Part shown: piece by piece, positions 34,097 to 34,183 of the stretch
How the letters are laid out: each line of letters begins with the position of its first letter
Position numbering within the stretch: position 1 is the first letter of the stretch
Source: Candidatus Colwelliibacteriota bacterium
Lineage (GTDB): Bacteria; Patescibacteriota; Minisyncoccia; UBA6257; Colwellbacteraceae
Length of the DNA stretch: 34,183 bases
NCBI GenBank assembly: GCA_027448785.1
Contig: DAIDMW010000007.1
Coordinates: 1 to 34,183, forward strand
Reading direction: 5' to 3'
Notes under the pieces: generated by a model
Database searches by the model: none
Told to the model about the DNA's origin: nothing
Seen by the model: only the letters and a program-made list of their open reading frames with translations
Position numbers and translations under genes: made by a program

Positions 34097-34183
34097 ATCC
34101 TTCGACGCGGCTCAGGATGTTTTCATCCTTCGACGCGGCTCAGGATGTTTTCATCCTTCGACGCGGCTCAGGATGTTTTCATC
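34097..34183. repeat. Perfect 28-bp tandem repeat running off the window
   Basis: Three identical 28-bp units at 34097-34124, 34125-34152 and 34153-34180, with a fourth beginning at 34181. Each unit has ATCCT...AGGAT arms around TCGACGCGGCTC and ends GTTTTC. There are no spacers between units. Confidence 0.95.

Noticed and set aside
34097-34183. CRISPR array
   Set aside because: The units are head-to-tail with no spacers, and no cas genes are in the window.

Overview
The window looks like a chromosome segment of a Candidate Phyla Radiation (Patescibacteria) bacterium, possibly Parcubacteria-like. This is inference from gene content and compactness: both large RNA polymerase subunits are short (RpoB 1055 aa, RpoC 1188 aa), genes overlap by 4-8 bp in tight operons, 23S and 5S rRNA stand without an adjacent 16S, and tRNAs lack an encoded CCA while a CCA-adding enzyme is present. 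The genetic code looks standard: TGA serves as a stop (for example after the cytochrome-b operon) and no in-frame TGA is needed. No phage, integrase, transposase or CRISPR array was found.

Layout. 1-1673: tail of an unrecognised gene, terminators, a NUDIX hydrolase, a DUF192 membrane protein and a divergent SemiSWEET transporter. 1823-3887: a compact plus-strand operon with a 48-aa membrane peptide, a four-helix cytochrome b carrying all four heme histidines, a strongly modified subunit-IV-like protein and a small membrane protein. 3900-5838: MFS transporter and PAP2 phosphatase. 5956-19617 (minus strand): a long information-processing block, read as 23S rRNA, 5S rRNA, rodA, mltG, rpoB, rpoC, rpsF, ssb, rpsR. 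19886-22324: YvcK/CofD-like protein, MscS-like membrane protein, tRNA-Ala and a small coiled-coil protein. 22470-29514 (minus): HD hydrolase, Hsp20, then gckA-ppsA-eno-ldh, which together can take glycerate through 2-phosphoglycerate, PEP and pyruvate to D-lactate. 29653-30456 (plus): a laccase-domain (YfiH-like) protein. 30530-33490 (minus): a secreted Gln-rich protein, tRNA-Pro, a membrane protein and the CCA-adding enzyme. 33618-34183: tRNA-Arg, an unusual hairpin-rich segment bounded by a copy of the tRNA 3' end, tRNA-Lys and a perfect 28-bp tandem repeat running off the window.

Three themes stand out. First, the cytochrome b operon has no Rieske or cytochrome c gene beside it, lost the PEWY glutamate and gained a ~200-residue insert. 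Second, many first-in-operon genes carry a TATAAT-like box only 6-8 nt before the start codon, which suggests widespread leaderless transcription. Third, a dispersed family of AT-rich hairpin elements abuts gene 3' ends; two ~210-bp copies supply the last codons and stops of PAP2 and YvcK.

All function calls come from reading motifs by eye; no database search or folding program was run.
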